A DNA stretch of 64,000 nucleotides from Brugia malayi (taxonomy: Eukaryota; Nematoda; Chromadorea; Rhabditida; Onchocercidae): the NCBI RefSeq assembly GCF_000002995.4, contig NW_025062477.1, forward strand, positions 7,970,649-8,034,648, in the 5' to 3' direction. Shown here in pieces: positions 13,035-26,200 of this stretch. Position 1 is the stretch's first letter, and each line of letters opens with the position of its first letter. The translations under genes and the position numbers were made by a program. Under the pieces are notes generated by a model. The model was not told the DNA's origin. It saw only the letters and a program-made list of their open reading frames with translations, and searched no databases.

Positions 13035-15579
13035 GTTCTTCTGTATTGTTGACACATATCCACTACTGGCTAGCCTATTGTGACTTCAAGTCTCTAATTA
13101 TATCTAAGTAGCACATATGCTTAATAAGATACAGAACGCGTAACCATCTTAAAGCTTAGAGATGCAAATAATCTGATATGTGATCGTATCAAAAAGCTTT
13201 TTTTTTTATTTTATCAGCATGTTACCTTAATCTCAGAATAGAAAAGCTGAAAATAAAATTACAGTGGTTTAATAACATTCACAATAATAAACATAATAAT
13301 GGCTGTACAGTGATTTTGAGCACAATGCAACGTACTGGTCACTATCAAACCCACAATAATTTTCTCAATCAAATTTACCTGATCTGTTTATTCTTTTCTC
13401 ACTCAGGTAAAGTTTGAGGCAAATATTCTGTTGCCCGTGGGTCACCCACTTTTCTCATTCAAGATGTCCAAATAGAAGTTTATGAGAAGAAATAATTAAA
13501 CAAATGAACTTAAATGGTTACTCCAAATGTGGAAAAAATTAAATCAATAAGAAAAATTATAATTAGTGCAGAGCGATTGCAAAGAATTGTGAAGAAACAC
13601 AGTTGCTTGAGGATTATTTAAAATAAAGGTTGAGTGAGTGAAGAGGATTGAAATAATGTCAGAGATGAAGATGCTCTTGGCAGTTCGCATCTTCACTAGC
13701 TTCCTTTTCATTTTTATTAAAGCTAACTAAACTAAAAGAAAAAGATGTGATTGACCTTTTCTTATGTCCCTTCCTTCCCACTCTTTAATGCTGTTCATTA
13801 AGTAATTCCACATGTGTTGCACCATTTCAGCATTTGAACCCTAATTTGAAGTTAAATTACTCGTTAAAATGGTGAAAAGAAATTACATATACTAAATTGA
13901 AATTTTTAAATAATAAATTTAGCATCATCGAATTTTAATTGAATTCTTACGCAGAAAATTTTAGATCCTTTGTTTAAAGAAAATTTCAAGAAGTTCAGGA
14001 TTAAAATTCTTTGAATAAGTCGGTTGATGTAGTCAAAATAGTACTAAACACAGTAATGTGTTAAAAAAGTCAAGCAATTATGGAGTCAATTTATCAATAA
14101 TTCCACTTCTTCTAAATTTCAACCGCAAATTGCCAGAACTAAGATTGAGTTATATCGTTACTTTATGATGAAACAAAGTTGATAGTCATTCCTCTTTTTC
14201 AGAAATATTGTATAGATAATACAGTGAAAGATCATATGGTCGAGGATTTTTAGCATCAAGAAATTCTTTCGCCATCTGTACATCTCAACAATAAAATTAA
14301 AATAAACTCGTACATTTACTTTCGCAGCAATATTCCATTTTACTATCTATTAGAAGGAGCAGTCAGTTTTATTTCTAATTAATTGTCCTTTCACCTTTTT
14401 TCCTTTCTGATCTATTTAAGTAATTAAAGATATCGATTATAAATTTAGTGCCGTTTCTTTTCAATTTTAAATTATTTTATTCAACAACTGCAATATAAAA
14501 TAAGTAGAGCATAGTTGAGGAGACTGTAACAGTAAAGATGATGCGGAACGTATAACTAGATTTCAAATTTAATAAATTTACCAATTTTAGTAGACCAAAA
14601 TTTGATCTAATTTGGAAGAATTACATTAAACTAACTTCAAATTTGAAAAATATATAAAATATTTCAGAAGCGCGGCAAAGTGCAGTATATAAGTACTGGA
14701 AGAGTTATTTTTTTTATCATAAACTCAGTGATTCTGTAATTAAAGATTATTATCATAAATAAAAGCTAAAAATTGAAACTATTTGAGCAATAGTTTAAAA
14801 GTGATAATTTTCTGTAGTTACAAATTTATATATTAAATTTTCTATAATCATTAAAAAAAAACATCTATATATGACAAAAGCTGTACCAAACCTGTGATAA
14901 TTTGATAGTAACAGCTTAATCTTACCTCTTTTACAAGTCTTTGTGTGAAAGATGTCTTAAATTAAGAGTTTAAAATTCGACTTCAGAATTGAAATATGAA
15001 ATTGTTGACATTGCAGTAAAACTTGTCAGAGGAAAAGGAAACGAATTCCATGAAGTGGTCAATTAATATTCAGTATCATCAATTTTATCAAAAATTGCAT
15101 GTGACATTATTGTAAACTCCCTTCAAAAGATGTTTGATCTATGCCTTATCCTCTCTCTAAAATAAACATTTTAAAAAATCCATCACAATTGTTGATCAAC
15201 GCATAGCACATAAAAATGCAACTCTTTCTCAAATGAATGATTTCAGAACAAAAATTGATTTTAATTCTTGTTAAAACTACTTATCCTACTCATTCATAAC
15301 AGGTAAACATTTTTGCCAGCAATTTGTATAAATTCGATTTGGGCACTCTCCCAGGAGATTTAAACTATAGGGAAATTGATAGCATTCACTTTCAAATTTA
15401 AAGTTTTCTAATTAACCAAATTTCAGTCTTTCCGTTGGAAATAAGTGAACAACAGCGAGAGAGGAGTTGATTTGCCGGAAAGAAGAATAACAAATTTTTT
15501 TGTAAATAGCTATCACTTTTATTACTTTTAAACGCTAACCACATTTTTCCAGATTATCTGCTCTTAACGGAATAAATTA

Positions 15580-15906
15580 TCAGAACTTTCTCTCTCTCTC
15601 TCTTACTTTCTTCTCATTTTTATCAAAACTTTGCAAAACATATTTGATATTATAAGGAATCAGTGTTAATGTTTGTATATGAATCACAGTGAAATGTGTA
15701 TGTGTGTGTGTGTGTGTGTGCAACAAATTCTGCACGGCCGTATGTAATACTTTAAGGCTTGGTGATACGACTTGCTGGGCTTGATTGTATTGTACAGAAT
15801 GAATGGTGTGAGTGTCGCATGCACAGATTGGCAGATAAGTTTCCTGAACATATTTTACAAATTCATCAACAACTTCGTTTTCTTCCCGGAAAGAAGAAAA
15901 GACCAT
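15580..15906 (-). other. Unassigned open frame upstream of unc-38
   Basis: An ATG-initiated frame of 108 codons on the minus strand, about 2.5 kb upstream of unc-38. The first 60 residues (MVFSSFREENEVVDEFVKYV, then ETYLPICACDTHTIHS) look like ordinary protein and the DNA is richer in GC than its surroundings. It then runs into a CA repeat coding His-Thr and an AG-rich end. I recognise no family. It could be a real small or upstream exon cut short by the repeat, or chance. Confidence 0.2.
15697..15721. repeat. GT microsatellite
   Basis: GTGTATGTG followed by uninterrupted GT dinucleotides. Confidence 0.9.
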
Positions 15907-16444
15907 GTTAACCAGTGCTGACCTTTGGTTTATTCCTTTATTTTCATAGAATTCATTATTTTATTTCCCGTGATTTGTCGCAGCTTGTATGTTTTAAAAG
16001 TTTTTATCACTTATTTCCTCTCGTTTCTCATTGTTTCTTATGATGCTCTGTGTTCAAGAAAGCGCATTTTCGTTTTGGGCACTGATTATTTGCACTATTT
16101 ATTTTAGTATGGTCATACTGAAACTGATAAAGACGATCTTTTCGTCTCTTTCTTTCATATCACTTTCCCGACAGCAATATTAATCAGTTTAGTGCTATAA
16201 GTATGATATGTTTTCTGTGTTAGGTAGGTAATAACTGCTGTGCAACTTAATTCTACCCTTTCCAATTACATTTCTTTTACTGTTATTCAATAGTTACAGC
16301 TTGTTAATGGGCTAATTTGTATATATGTATAGCAGCAGTAATGAATGCTTTCTACATTATATTTTGTGGTTACAAATTTGAAGTTTGATGTTCATTGATA
16401 TTATACGAGAATACAAAATTTCCTGATAAGATGTTGCTGATAAT

Positions 16445-16540
16445 GTTAATGAATCATCTTTTGTTGCTATTCGCGATAACGTCAATGAATCATTTTTTAT
16501 CGCCATCCTCGATAACATCAATGAATCAGTCGCTATCCTC
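16445..16540 (+). repeat. 36-base degenerate minisatellite
   Basis: The phrase TNAATGAATC recurs at about 16446, 16482 and 16518, an exact period of 36 bases, with the intervening bases (ATCGC..ATCCTCGATAAC) partly conserved. That gives about 2.7 copies. Because 36 is divisible by three, the open frame through it reads as a repeating ITSMN peptide, probably by chance. Confidence 0.75.
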
Positions 16541-17154
16541 TTGGACTCCGAAATTCTTCGAAAAACTTTATTTTGCTATTGAGAAAAAATAAAACTTAAC
16601 GATGGTTTTGTGTGATGATTTCCTTGTCTATCCTTTCCAGAATGTTCCTTATCTTGATGTTTGAAACGCTGTTTGTCGCTAAATGCTTAGGATGATTCAT
16701 AGGTTGTGTGAAACTTTCATTATTCAAATATAAAATCTGTATTTCAAATCCTTTGGTACTTTATTATTTTATCTCTTCTTATTACTTACGATATAGGGCA
16801 ATAAATGATATCGCTTTCTTATAATTCATTCTACGATAGCAGCTAGAATGCATCCGCAGTATCTTCTGTTGCAAAGTTCTTGAAGTACTCATTTAAATTA
16901 GATCAGTAGATGACTTGCAAATATTGTGAAATGCAAATCAAATTTAAGCTTTTCATGTCTTTACTTCATCTTTTAGCATTTGAAAAGGAATACGGTTTGA
17001 TTGTTAAATTGTTGTTTCAGAACTGTAGAGATTCAGCATAACATTTATGTTTGAATTAAATTCAATTTTCAAACATGTGATGTGTTATCACAGGATATAG
17101 TATATATATTTCACTCATAAAATATAAAAATCTAATTCGATTATTTAATTGAAA

Positions 17155-17165
17155 TTTTTTGTTAG
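17155..17165 (+). promoter_or_regulatory. lim-9: Acceptor before lim-9 first exon a
   Basis: A T-rich run ending GTTAG lies 35 bases upstream of the lim-9 ATG at 17201. It could be a cis acceptor from an untranslated exon or a spliced-leader trans-splice site; the sequence does not decide. Confidence 0.4.
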
Positions 17166-17200
17166 ATTTTTTCGATCTTGAAATTGGACAGGAGAAGATT

Positions 17201-20200
17201 ATGGGAGGTTCACACTCCCAGTCGTATGATTTGAGCCATGAATCGGTAAAATCAGTTCAGGATAAACAGGATATAGTTCCTAGCAATAATGTCGTAGATG
17301 GTACACTTATTCATATTACTTCTTCCGATAATTCAAACATTTCATCAAATGAACAGGTAATTCACTATTTTTAATTTTCAAAAAATATAAAATTTTCAAA
17401 AAGCATATCGGAGTATATAAAAATTTATGAGTGAAAGTTCTTTGGGAGAGAGAAATGGATTCACCGATTGTAAGAGAATATAATAACCGTACTTGAAATA
17501 AAATGCTTGATATGTAATAACTTTAGCAAAATAGAAACCATCATCTTGATATAATAGTGGCGGTTCTCTTGGGAAAGGCTAACGTCACTTTTACTTCTTG
17601 TGTGAACTGCTGCTCATATTTATTTCATCTAGAGGAACAACTTAACAGAAAGACTAAAAATATCTGTATTTGAAATACTTTTGGAATATTCCATATTGTA
17701 ATTAAAACATAGTATTTTAAAATTGAGCAAACGATTCAAGATTGGTAGAACCTCCAACTTTGTACTTTCGACTCGAACTTGATATGCTATTGCAGGAGTT
17801 GCAACGAATACATCCACCGGAGGAGATGCCACTGACACCAGAGGAAATACCAATAGAGAACATGCCAACAACAAAAGCACCAGCTCCTAACATCATCGAA
17901 ACAGCTCTTGAATAATTGATTTTTCTCGATTTACTGCTATTAGCTGTTATAGTATTTGGTGACAGCATGTTTTACCATTCCAGGCGCTACTGTCTTTACT
18001 TGAACTTGTTAGACTTCTAGATGACATGTTAGAAACAACCATGACCACACATTGCACCACACATATGGTAACTAAAAAATTCCACTTTATATTATTTGCA
18101 TTATACATTTGCTCACTTTATGAATTAATCATTTTTGAATTAATCACTATCGATCCGGTCAGCATTCTGCATGATTTATTCAAATAAATAGTCGAATGCA
18201 TTTTCACATCGAATTCATTTAACCAGTATTTTTGTTATATGCTTATGGAAGTTTGACCTGGAATAATGTAAATAACATCGAATTGCCCTCAGGTAAAAGC
18301 GAACCTATCAAGTTTGACTTAAATTTAATGGTTGAGTACATTTCGAAATGATATTGAATGACAACACTTTAGAAAAGTAGTTTTGTAGTGTAGTTTGACT
18401 TGTCAGACTTAACTGTTTATGATTTTTTAGATAAGATCATTTTCTGTTGAAGATAGGTGCAACATTCACTGTGTTTCCTTCTTACTGATTTTATTTACAA
18501 AGCAAATGGCTGATCTTAATCTCATACTACTTAATCTAATATTCTAACCCTTCACTATCCAACGTATTTCATATGTTCAATCAAACTGATGAATTTTTAC
18601 TCATAAGCCTGGTAAATGTCATGAAGCCAAGTTGGTTCAGTTGAATAGAACGGTTGTTTTAAATCATTAAGCCAGGTTTGTTTTTAAAAATGAGTTAAAA
18701 AGTGGTTTAAAAAAATTCTCTTTAATAGTTTGATGACCCATGTGATTTTTGTGACAAATTATTGTCAAATTTCAATCCAAATAAAAAGGCCTATCTAGAT
18801 GATCTTTTTATATGAGATCAACAACTATACTGAATGCACTATGACCGCTGAATATACCATCGTGTCCACAGTTATGACAACTTCCTTATGCGTTAATAAA
18901 TTTAAATTTGAAGTTGGGATTATTTTTCTTGAAAGCTCTAAAACCAGTTTAATTGGAAATATTATGCAGGTGCAATGTGACGTGATGTAACAAAACAACA
19001 ACTGTCTCTTCTAAGGGACGTTCTGAGCACTCTGCGGCAAACTATCATCATTACCAGCAATATTCTTTATCTTCTTGTCGTTGCCACTACTGTTGTTGCC
19101 ACTTTGCAAGCTCTTCTAATCTTTGTTTATCATCCTTCTGCAACTATGTTTACTTTTCAAATAGATTTTTATGGAATGCTTCGAGGTATTGAACATTCCA
19201 TACTACTTTCCAATTTTTATTATTTAAAGGTTAGTTCTTAAATAGTATTGGAAGTAATTAAGTCACTGTTCGCTTCTAGAAAATGATTAAAAACAAGAAA
19301 AAAAAAACCTCAGACTTTCTTTGTGAGCAGTGGACAATGTCTGGAATCCCACTAAAAGTTAAACAGTTTTGTTCAAAGCTTGTATAGATAAAAGTGAAAT
19401 TAAAAAAAATATTGGTAGAAGCAGATGTTAATTATTTTAGCCCATGAATTTCACTTTCGGTTAATTTGTGAATGAATAAAAACATTAGTCATAAATTCGT
19501 GATTTGTAATTCTTTTCTGAATCAGTAAAAGACGATTTGAGTAATATTACTGATTGTTAAGTGTCCCCTTTTTTCATCAAAACTAGGTTCCTGGAATTAC
19601 CACTTCTTCATTTCAACCTTAACAATGACATTTCAGTACTTATTCAAATTTATATTGATATCTTTGATCTGTGAAATAGTAAAATTCTTTTTTCTAAAAA
19701 ATTTATACATTTTGCAGGAATCTTTTGAATTGAATAATTCAAATATTTTGAGATAAAACTCTTACTACCTTTTGTTGGAATGAGAACCAAAAGCTTACAA
19801 GTTCTTGAAAATGAACTAACGGGACTGTATACTATTTATGTTCTCGAAGTTTCTAAAAAAAAATATTGTTTTTTGCTTCTTATACTAAGTGGAAGCATTT
19901 CTGCTGCCTGATAGATATGTTACCTTAATAGAGAAAGATATGATAAACCAAGTAAAATGACTTATCAAAAGAAATCTGAATGTGCCCAAAAGTTTTACCA
20001 AAAACTCTTGCAATTATCTCACGCAGCAGTGACATAACATTACGTGATACAAAAAATGAGCAGTTAGATAATTATGAATATACTCACTCAGGTATGATGA
20101 TTATTTGTTACAATTATTTCATCTAACACTGGCATAGATGACAACGAAATCAAGAAACGTAGAAACGTTGGAAGTATAGATAGATAATGCCGTGATTTGA

Positions 20201-23200
20201 TAACAATGTAGGTTGATGGAACAGCGTAGAAAGATTCAGTTGAGTAGTAGAAAAAGATTCAGTTGAACAATACGTAATGTTTTTGTAGGTGTTATTTGGT
20301 TTGATGTGAATCCTAGTCACATGGATTATTGCTGATTCTATAATAATGGGTGGGAAACCATTGAAGAATCTTTTCTGTTGTTATCAACCGAAAGCTGAGA
20401 ATATGGGAGATGAGTTACAACCAGTATCTGAAACTTACAACATCGAACAAATCAGTTCTAAACAAACTACTGATTTATTGGAAACGGATGAAACGATAGT
20501 GCTGATCAGTGAAAAATGCACCTATAAACGAAACGAGAGTCCCCAACCAATCGAAGTTACAAATATGAAATTAAACGATACTAAGGTAAGTAAGTCCTTT
20601 GCAAATACTTACTTGCATGAATTTAGTTTTCAAATCTTAATCTGATTTCTTAATTGTTGGATTTCAACTTCTTAATCGTATTAAATTGCAGTCTTATTAG
20701 TCATTAAAGTCTCACTGAAGAAAAAAATAAGGGATGCATTAAAATTTGAAGGAGATCTACATACTTTAGTTTAAATTAATAATCTCGACATGAATTTATG
20801 CTAATTTTGAAAACGACCAAAAACAACTTTCATAATCTTTCTGAAAATAATGACTCGAACTATTATTATTATTGCTACTGTTACTACTGCTATTAGTTTT
20901 ATTCAAAACAATAGCATATGTATATTCTTTGTTAATTTCTTTTCAACATAAGTTGTTTGATTCTCTCAAAACGACATAATTTCAACGATATACTATTTTT
21001 TGCTTCTTTTCTCTTTCCTGTCTCACTCTTTCATTTCTAAAAAAATCGCCCTTGATTTAATCAATTTCAATACGTAAAAATTCAAAAAATGAAAAGAACT
21101 CGAAATTTCTTCCCAAAAAAAAAAAAGAAATATCGTCTACGAAACTTCTTACAATGAAATGATTGAGAAACTGTACCGTTTTGTTGACACCTTTTGCATC
21201 AACTATTTACTTATTTATATATAAAAATCTGCTTGTACTTGTGATTGAAACGATAAATTAATGTCGTAGTGCTGGGATGTAGTTAGATAGGTATACATTT
21301 GTTTGAATAAAGCAAGAAATATGCGCTTATAGGAGAGAAATCTGGGATTTATGAATATGCTTCATTTCTCCTTTTTTCCTCTTCTTGCATTCAATATTTA
21401 TTTGAAGAACATAAATTTATATATTACAGCAGTGGCAGTGTGTTACTTTTTTGGTTTGAAATATTGTGTCTATCATCAATTCTTCCTTCTTTAAGAAGAA
21501 TTAATTTATATGACTTTTTAAATTTATTGGTTGTCCCATTTTCTATCCATCTTTTTTTTAAATGTTAGAATGAATGCAAAAAGACTCCTGTCGGGAGTAG
21601 TGTCGAGAAATGTAGAGCTTGGACCAGGACTTAGGCTCAGAATTTAAAGGTTATATGTAAATTATTTCCATTATGTTTATAAATCAGTTATATATAAATT
21701 AAATAATTATACATAAATGAAAGATTATATACATAAATTAATCCTATGGTCATCGACCAAGTGATCCTAGCATTTTTAATAGGAATAACTGTTTACTATT
21801 AATTATATTGCAAAAAGATAATATTAATTAATAATTAACTAACCTTTAATTTCATAATGATACTTTCTTTTTTTTTTACTTCTGTAGTTTTAAGGCGATG
21901 TATTGATATCTTAGTTCATACTGCCTTATTTACGAATCAGTACCAAGAAAGATAGAGTAGGAAAAAAGTGAAATACAAAATTTTATCTTTTTTTTCAAAA
22001 TCATTTAAAGAATGTTATAGTAATAATAATAACTGCAATCTCACATTATCAAATATGCAACTGAATGATAACTGATAATTGATCAGATAAGATGAATTTT
22101 ATGTAGTAATTCTATTTCAAATTTGCCTATTTTAATTTTGAGCCTGTTTTTTGCATCTCAGGTAACAGCGGCAGTAATTCAAGCATAAGATCTGGTCTAA
22201 ATTATTGATCAAGTCATGCAATCATATACTTTATCTCATTTCCGGAATTCTATTTTAATAATTCATCTATGAGAACAATTTGTTGCTATATATTATTTTG
22301 CAACTGATGAAAAAGTCACCAACTGGGACATTTTCCGTACAATGAGGGAAGTTCATTTCCAAGTTGAAATTACACTAGCAGACACACTTTTTTATCCTTT
22401 TTCCCTTCATTTGCAAATAACATGATTGATAGCAATATTATTGTAGCTATTAGAATAATCTTAATTGTAGGATTTACTATTATTGTTATTGTAGTTGTAA
22501 TTGCGTTAATGTTATTGCTATCAATGTATCAATGTTGGAGTCACAATTACAGTAAGTTTTGAAGTGTAATTGCACCAACTAAAATTGAATTCACATTTCC
22601 TATTAAAGTGGCAACAACTTCAACGAACTTTAGTGTAAAAATGTATGGGTGTTCTCTGCCGTTCATCCTAATAAGATGGCAGTAGACATTCGGAAAAGAG
22701 CAGGAAAAGCAGACTGTGTGTAAAAGAGTGTCTGTGTAATTTTTTTTTAAATCATTTAATAAATTAATTAATTTTTCTAGTCTTTAGAGCATGACGTAAA
22801 CCTCTTATGCCTTCGTTTAATTACATTCCTATCTTTCCACTTTTTGTCAAGAAATTTTTTAAATTCGAGATGATTTCTTTTTAAGTTCCAATATGTAAGG
22901 TTAGAATTTGTAAAGCTTTAAAATGTCATTAAAGTAATTATCTTCACAATTTGTCTTTGAAATTTTTACTATATTCACTCACCTTTTTTCGTGATAATAA
23001 AGAAAGAAAAGCTTCTTGATCAGTCTTATATGACTAGATAATTAATCAAATTATTTTAATAAAATTCTATTTAACTATTTCAAATTTCTACGGAATGATT
23101 TATACATAAGTACTCGTTTTGTGCTTTGAGAATCGAAGAAACTGCCTTTCAAGCACTTTGCTACATTTAATATTTAATCACTCGATTAAAAGAATATGTG

Positions 23201-26200
23201 CAGGTATAGTATCAGTGACATCTCTGCTAACACACCCATATTAAAATTTTTCTTCTTTTTAGCCTTTTATTGTGTGAATTATAGTCATTTAGGAAGGATA
23301 ATAATGTAAAGTGATTCTAATTTATGAAGGAGCACTGAAAAGAATGGGTGGTTTTATTTTTATCGCTATCCTGGTTTCAAGAGAAAATAGCCTCGAGCTG
23401 TTTCTCTCTGTTTTCTACTTTAAGTTTTGTCGCACTTCCTGCACATCAATTAATGACCAACAGTGACTACTGTTTGATAGCTATTATTAATTAGTTGAGT
23501 TTTCTACTGTATGGAAATCCACTAGAGGTATGTGTTTTACATTCCTTAATCATCCTTCTTTTAAATGCGGTAAAACATTCTTTAGTTAGAATTAAGTTTG
23601 ATGTGAGTAGCATTAAATCACTTGCTGACAGGGAAGATAGTAATTGACAAGATCACTGATACCTGCGCTGTTGTCTCAATCATTCTTTCTGTACCTATCC
23701 AATCAAGACTAAAGTTCTTTTTTTTTTTTCGTAAAATGTGAACATACTTGAAATAAAAATAAATAAATAAATCCCAAGATTTATAATCCAAATAAAGTCG
23801 TTTTTTTGTTTATCGTTTTTCAACAACATTAACCTTTTCCGCTTGCAAAATTGATGACAGTATCCGTACGGCATATTCATAATTCTGCCTTTTTTGTTTT
23901 GCTCAAAAGAAATGTCAACAAAATTTGAATTGATGTGTCGCGCTGCTGTAGCAACAACGGTAGCTCATTATCGCGATACTGTCATCATCTTTGATTGTTG
24001 TCAATGACGCCGTTTCATTTACTAAATCGAAGGTTATAACAACTGCTCACTTTCTCTTCGACAGCTTCTGCTCAGTGTACGATTATTCGCTATTTCCAAC
24101 TTTTTTTTTTAAGATAATTACAAGAGGTATTTAAATTTTCTTCTACCTTCTTTTGTAGTTACAGCAGCATAATGATGAGGACAGTTCGGTCAGTACGACT
24201 TACAAATTCCATAACTGCATGTTTGAGGAGAAGAATAATGACTTTGAAAGCTGAGCCTTCAACTGCAGTGCTATCAGTGACATTTTGGCTATTGCCTATT
24301 CATAATTACTCGATTGGATAGTATTCTCTTCTGATATTGCATTGATAAATGGCAGTTGACTACATATTTTTAGTGAATCATCAGTGTTTTTTTGATATAG
24401 TTTATTTAACGAACTGTTGAATTAGTAGTGTTCATCTCTTCTTAGTCCTTATATCTTCTTAATAGCTCTGCTTCTAGTATTTATACCTTTCTATTTCATA
24501 AAATGTGATTAATCGCATTCTTCTGACAATAAACGAGTTGGAACAAAGCATAGATTTTCTGTCAACAATTATTAAATTAATTGTTTACAAGTTTGTGATT
24601 TCAGTTTTTTAGAAAAAACTCAGGGCACTCAACTATTTAAGTTAATTACTTACGAGATGAAGCAACATCTGACATCAGAACTTCGTGAACTATCGAAGCT
24701 GTGTCGTGTACTTTAGATATATCCAAATTTTATTTCATTCCAAACTTTTTTTTTATTTTTGCCACATCGCATGCTCTTTTATGCTATACGTCTCCGAATG
24801 CAGCAAAAGTCCTTTCGTTGCCATCAAAAAATGAAGGATTTCTGAATCACTTTCTATCAATCACTGATCGATTTTATTCCATTTTACTAGGACGATAAAT
24901 TTATACTTCTTTCATTCTAAGCTTCATTCAACTAAACTACAAAATTAATGGCTAAATATTTTTAAAAGATATGATCTAAAGCTTTTTGTTCCTTTGAAAT
25001 AGAAATTGAAGTTTTCTTCGACAAACTCTCACCAGCTTGATTACACCTTCGTTTTGATATTGTACTTGCTCACAATGCATTTATTTCAACTAGCATTATC
25101 TTCCCAACATTCTTATCAGAAGCGATCTGAAAAATGAGCAGTTAGATAATTATGAATATACTCACTCAGGTGTGATGATTATTTGTTATAATTATTTCAT
25201 CTAACACTGGCATCAGTCATTACTAAAGAACTTGTTTTTTATTTATTTGTTTTGAGTCGCAGGTAAAACTACTAGAAAGGGTGGCAATAATTAATCATTC
25301 GACTACTTGTCTTCTCAAATACCTATCCTGTCCTCCTTGAATGCAAGCTGAGCTGCTGTTCTGCATGCACTGAGCTTATCATTACCGTCAATGATCACAA
25401 TCATTTACCTTCTCTTTTTCTTCACAAAATGATAAACCAAACACTGAACCGGGTTTTACATCGTATCTCGTACTGATGACATACTAATATTAATGAAAGA
25501 TTATAAGATTTATGTCGATATCAGCAAAAATAATAATTATATTAATAGTGAGATTACGACGACAATAATAGCAATAAAATTATTGGTGAAAGATAAAAAG
25601 AGAATGAATGTTGGAGCAAATGATTCAAGGTTTTTATTTAGGTTCAGGATCTGACTGATTCAAATCCGAATAATAATAGTAATCTTCCTCCTTCTTCCAT
25701 TCTCCTATTTTTAACTCCTTCAGTCTTCGTCTTTCAGTCATCATCTTTCAGGCTAAAGCATCTTTTCTAGGCTTGCACAGAAATATCCAAACAATAAAGA
25801 ACTAAAAATCATAAATCTCTATTAGCATGGACAAAAGCAAAACAATCCATTTGTTATACCAACAATAATTATGAAAAGGACACTTATGGCAAGGATGATA
25901 TGATATCATTAGAAGAATAACATGATTAAATGAAGCTTTCTTTCATTCAATAAGTTAAATAGACTCTCTTTTATTAATTAAGAACGAATCATTCTGAGAC
26001 ATTTCTCTAGAAAATCATAATATGATGCCACATCGACACATAAGTTATCCTGCTAACGTTCCTTATCATTTGAACTTTTTTACTGCTCAAATCAAATAAA
26101 GTACTCAGATTGCGGTTAGTCGATAGAAAGAAAAAAAAAGAAAGTTTAATTGTAATTTCAAGAGGAACCACTATTTGTATATTTTTTTGATAGGAATGTT

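Larger units (their letters stand above)
13035..17200. other. Intergenic between divergent unc-38 and lim-9
   Basis: About 4.2 kb that must contain the promoters of both genes, which point away from each other. It is AT-rich, with a CT run at 15587-15603, a GT microsatellite at 15697-15721 and a 36-base minisatellite at 16445-16540. The only coding-like stretch is the minus-strand open frame ending at 15580 (separate entry). Untranslated first exons cannot be located from sequence alone. Confidence 0.55.
17357..20345. other. lim-9 intron between first exons a and b
   Basis: Mostly featureless AT-rich DNA. It includes the GC-richer block at 17727-17968 and one copy of a duplicated 84-base segment at 20052-20135. 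The region just upstream of 20346 should hold the promoter for first exon b if that exon is used. Confidence 0.5.
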
